Assembly (NCBI GenBank): GCA_007120055.1 | Contig: SKOL01000112.1 | Coordinates: 1 to 8,009, forward strand | Length of the DNA stretch: 8,009 nucleotides | Source of the DNA: Anaerobacillus sp. | GTDB taxonomy: Bacteria; Bacillota; Bacilli; Bacillales_H; Anaerobacillaceae | Reading direction: 5' to 3' | In this document: piece after piece, positions 6,070-8,009 of the stretch | Layout of the letters: every line of letters starts with the position of its first letter | How positions within the stretch are numbered: position 1 is the stretch's first letter | Translations under genes and position numbers: made by a program | The notes under the pieces: model-generated | What the model was told of the DNA's origin: nothing | Seen by the model: the letters and a program-made list of their open reading frames with translations, nothing else | Database searches by the model: none

Positions 6070-6118
6070 CGTGTAAACGCCATCATTATAACAAAATTTC
6101 GAATTTTTCACAAATTAG

Positions 6119-6146
6119 TTTACTAATAAAATTACTTCTGTATAAT
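6119..6146 (+). promoter_or_regulatory. Promoter of dcuB (sigma-A type)
   Basis: TTTACT (6119-6124, four of six matches to TTGACA) is followed after 16 bases by a perfect TATAAT (6141-6146). Transcription would begin near 6153, leaving a leader of about 43 bases with GGAGGAG (6183-6189) before the ATG. Confidence 0.6.
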
Positions 6147-6195
6147 AGGTTGATATATTCTTTATCACTTTAATCTATTAACGGAGGAGATTTAT

Positions 6196-7509
6196 ATGAT
6201 TTGGGTACAATTCATAATTGTTTTAGCCTGTATTTTAATCGGTGCTAGAATCGGTGGTGTCGGCTTAGGTGTTATGGGAGGCGTCGGCTTAGCAATTTTA
6301 ACATTCGGTTTTAAATTGCAACCCACGGCACCACCGATTGATGTAATGTTAATGATCTTAGCAGTTATTACGGCAGCAGGAGCATTACAAGCATCAGGTG
6401 GATTAAACTATCTCGTTTCAATCGCCGAGAAAATGCTTCGAAAAAATCCGAGTCGAATCACCTTTATGGCTCCGATAACTACGTACTTATTTACTTTTTT
6501 TGCAGGAACTGGCCATGTGGCGTATAGTTTACTACCAGTCATTTCGGAAGTTGCTCAAGAATCGAAAGTCCGACCTGAGCGCCCACTTTCCATCGCAGTG
6601 ATCGCATCGCAACAAGCGATTACAGCTAGTCCTATTTCAGCTGCGACAGTCGCACTACTTGCAATACTCGCACCATTTGAAATTACATTATTACAAATTC
6701 TATCGATCACTATTCCAGCAACGTTCCTTGGAATTATGACTACTTCTTTTATTATCCGCAAAAGAGGACTCGAGCTTGAAGATGACCCTGAGTATCAACG
6801 TCGCTTGCAAAATGGGTTAATGCCTATGAAGCAGGAACGTGAAAAACAAACGATCACAAAAGAATCAAAACTATCTGTTTATTTATTTTTATTAGGAGCT
6901 GTTTTAGTCGTTATATTAGGAAGCTTTCCAGAATTACGTCCGACTTTTGAAACAAACGGGGAAACCTCTCAACTATCAATGCCTTATGCGATTCAAATTA
7001 TCATGTTAACAGTAGCAGCAATTATGATTTTACTATGTAAGGCCAATGTCGAAAAAATCGTTACAGGAAACGTATTTAGAGCAGGCGTTGTCGCTGTTGT
7101 TGCAATCTTTGGGATTGCTTGGATGGGAGACACATTCTTCCGAGCAAATATCGACGTGATCCAAGATCAAATTCAATATGCAGTAATGGCTGCACCTTGG
7201 GTATTTGCCTTTGCTTTATTTATTTTATCTATATTATTAAATTCTCAAGCAGCTACAGTTCGCGCATTAATGCCATTAGGTGTCAGCTTAGGAATTTCAC
7301 CTTTCTTTTTAATTGCGATGTTCCCAGCGGTCAATGGTTACTTCTTCATGCCGAACTACGGACCCTTACTTGCCGCAATTAATATGGATCAAACTGGATC
7401 AACGAAAATTGGTAAATACGTCTTTAACCATAGTTTCATGACCCCTGGACTAATTACTAGTGTATGTTCTGTAGCGATTGGCTTTATTCTCGTACTTATC
7501 TTTTATTAA
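6196..7509 (+). CDS. dcuB: Anaerobic C4-dicarboxylate transporter, DcuA/DcuB family
   Basis: This is a polytopic inner-membrane carrier of 437 residues. Family members exchange fumarate, malate, aspartate and succinate, typically during fumarate respiration. It aligns along its whole length with Escherichia coli DcuA/DcuB (433/446 residues). Recognised stretches include 'GARIGGVGLGVMGG' (17-29), 'LQPTAPPIDVML' (41-52), 'LQASGGL' (64-70), 'GTGHVAYSLLPVI' (104-116), 'RPERPLS' (126-132), 'ITASPISAA' (142-150), 'FGIAWMGDTFF' (305-315), 'NSQAA' (349-353) and 'VFNHSFMTPGLI' (409-420). LQP, GTGHV and RPERP are closer to DcuB than DcuA. A charged loop lies near 188-226. The start is supported by GGAGGAG 6 bases upstream. 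It stands alone, with no aspartase, fumarase or DcuS/DcuR-type sensor in the window. The family is certain; the B subtype is likely. Confidence 0.93.
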   Translation: MIWVQFIIVLACILIGARIGGVGLGVMGGVGLAILTFGFKLQPTAPPIDVMLMILAVITAAGALQASGGLNYLVSIAEKMLRKNPSRITFMAPITTYLFTFFAGTGHVAYSLLPVISEVAQESKVRPERPLSIAVIASQQAITASPISAATVALLAILAPFEITLLQILSITIPATFLGIMTTSFIIRKRGLELEDDPEYQRRLQNGLMPMKQEREKQTITKESKLSVYLFLLGAVLVVILGSFPELRPTFETNGETSQLSMPYAIQIIMLTVAAIMILLCKANVEKIVTGNVFRAGVVAVVAIFGIAWMGDTFFRANIDVIQDQIQYAVMAAPWVFAFALFILSILLNSQAATVRALMPLGVSLGISPFFLIAMFPAVNGYFFMPNYGPLLAAINMDQTGSTKIGKYVFNHSFMTPGLITSVCSVAIGFILVLIFY

Positions 7510-7569
7510 GGCTCTTTTCGTAAAGATTGTTGCTTTTACTATAAATTAGGTTGGTAAATGACTTGTTTT

Positions 7570-7707
7570 ATGGGATTAATATCGTTAAAGAAAAACGAAA
7601 AGATGCCAACCGTTGAAATTACATGGGAAAATGGCTAATTTGAAAAGCAACATTTAATACGAAACCAGCGTTTATTAATGAGGGAATTTCATATTTACCT
7701 TAATTGA
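7570..7707 (+). pseudogene. Possible small gene remnant, interrupted by TAA
   Basis: From ATG 7570 the frame encodes 22 residues ending 'KMPTVEITWENG', stops at TAA 7636-7638, and then continues open for another 22 codons ('FEKQHLIRNQRLL...') to TGA at 7705. Both halves look protein-like, but there is no ribosome binding site and I recognise no family. It may be a decayed fragment or chance. Confidence 0.2.
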
Positions 7708-7797
7708 GCAATATAAAATATATGTAGTTGCGAGAGGTTTAACACAACTACATATAGATACTTAATGGCGAAAATATTGAATTATGAAATTCATTAA
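7675..7797. repeat. Nested imperfect palindrome of about 123 bases
   Basis: Four pairs of arms are nested in order: TTAAT (7675-7679)/ATTAA (7793-7797), GAATTTCATA (7684-7693)/TATGAAATTC (7783-7792), CAATAT (7709-7714)/ATATTG (7774-7779) and TATATGTAGTTG (7719-7730)/CAACTACATATA (7745-7756), the last a perfect 12-base stem with a 14-base loop. There is no T-tract after the inner stem, so it is not a typical terminator. It could be a miniature inverted-repeat element or a structured RNA. Confidence 0.5.
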
Positions 7798-7827
7798 CTA
7801 TTTTAGAATTATTAAGTTTGTGAAATA

Positions 7828-7869
7828 AACGGGCAAAATGTCAATTAAGCGACATTTTGCCCGTTTTTT
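7828..7869 (+). terminator. Strong terminator between dcuB and the second YjcZ-like gene
   Basis: A perfect 15-base stem (7828-7842 with 7851-7865) and an 8-base loop is followed by TTTTTT on the plus strand. It can end transcripts from dcuB and, less strongly because the minus-strand tail is only TTTATTT, from the converging micro-protein gene. Confidence 0.9.
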
Positions 7870-7886
7870 AACTCAAATCCTTCTAA

Positions 7887-7988
7887 TTAATAACCGTAGC
7901 CAACGTACGACGCTCCAATAATTACTAGAAGGATAAACAGTACTACGATTAACGCAAAACCTGCTCCAAGTCCGTGTGCGTGAGACAT
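7887..7988 (-). CDS. YjcZ-family micro-protein, 33 aa
   Basis: This is a second member of the YjcZ family: head M-S-H-A-H-G-L-G-A-G-F-A, one hydrophobic span (L-I-V-V-L-F-I-L-L-V-I-I-G), tail A-S-Y-V-G-Y-G-Y. From F-A to V-G-Y it is nearly identical to the 29-residue protein at 5763-5852, so the two are paralogues. The start is preceded by AAAGGGTGA on the minus strand. The upstream promoter lies at or beyond the window edge. The function is unknown; members are usually small membrane-associated proteins of sporulating Bacillales. Confidence 0.9.
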   Translation of the reverse strand: MSHAHGLGAGFALIVVLFILLVIIGASYVGYGY

Positions 7989-8009
7989 AACTAGCTTCAC
8001 CCTTTCTTC

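Larger units (their letters stand above)
5853..6195. other. Divergent intergenic region between the YjcZ-like gene and dcuB
   Basis: The region holds the leader of the micro-protein gene with a perfect palindrome (5883-5897), a TACAAT that could be its -10, and on the plus strand the promoter, candidate operator and ribosome binding site of dcuB. No gene was found in between. Confidence 0.6.
7510..7827. other. Intergenic stretch with inverted repeats and a possible gene remnant
   Basis: Between dcuB and the converging YjcZ-like gene lie about 318 bases before the terminator. They contain the pair GTTGCTTTT (7529-7537)/AAAAGCAAC (7643-7651), the pair GGTTGG (7549-7554)/CCAACC (7606-7611), a nested imperfect palindrome (7675-7797) and a possible degraded ORF (7570-7707). 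No intact gene was seen. Confidence 0.5.

Overview
The window looks like the chromosome of a low-GC, spore-forming Bacillaceae bacterium. The bases are AT-rich. Ribosome binding sites are strong and close to AAAGGAGG. There are two tiny YjcZ-type proteins of the kind found in Bacillus sporulation gene sets, plus a chemoreceptor and a DcuB-type dicarboxylate carrier. DcuB together with probable selenoproteins would suit a facultative or anaerobic Bacillus relative such as Anaerobacillus, but the genus is only a guess.

Layout from left to right. Positions 1-658 (minus) hold the N-terminal part of a PhnD-like lipoprotein that runs off the window. Positions 898-1191 (plus) hold a weak hypothetical ORF whose C-terminus lies in a short palindromic repeat. 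Positions 1192-1566 are non-coding and carry two tandem pairs of DnaA-box-like sequences and a terminator. Positions 1567-3348 (minus) encode a two-membrane-span chemoreceptor. Positions 3349-3651 are non-coding and carry a second copy of the repeat and of the terminator element. Positions 3652-4176 (minus) encode a membrane-anchored protein of unknown function.

The main find is the minus-strand operon 5595 to 4301. An AhpD/carboxymuconolactone-decarboxylase-like gene and a thioredoxin/redoxin-like gene lie 26 bases apart. Each is interrupted by an in-frame TGA exactly where the family has a redox-active cysteine: C-H-Y-TGA-M-E-H-H in the first, and W-A-S-W-TGA-R-C-R in the second. Each TGA is followed by a small hairpin whose GG-containing loop starts 17 or 20 nt downstream, as expected of a bacterial SECIS element. 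I read them as two selenoproteins forming one thiol/selenol peroxidase system. An annotation pipeline that treats TGA only as stop would break both genes. The second gene also has two mutually compensating single-base frame changes, which could be sequencing errors or recent decay.

The right part holds a YjcZ-like micro-protein gene (5763-5852, minus), an upstream region with a promoter and a candidate operator, dcuB (6196-7509, plus), a 377-base gap with nested inverted repeats and a clear terminator, and a second YjcZ-like gene (7887-7988, minus). No RNA genes, CRISPR arrays, transposase genes or prophage genes were seen.
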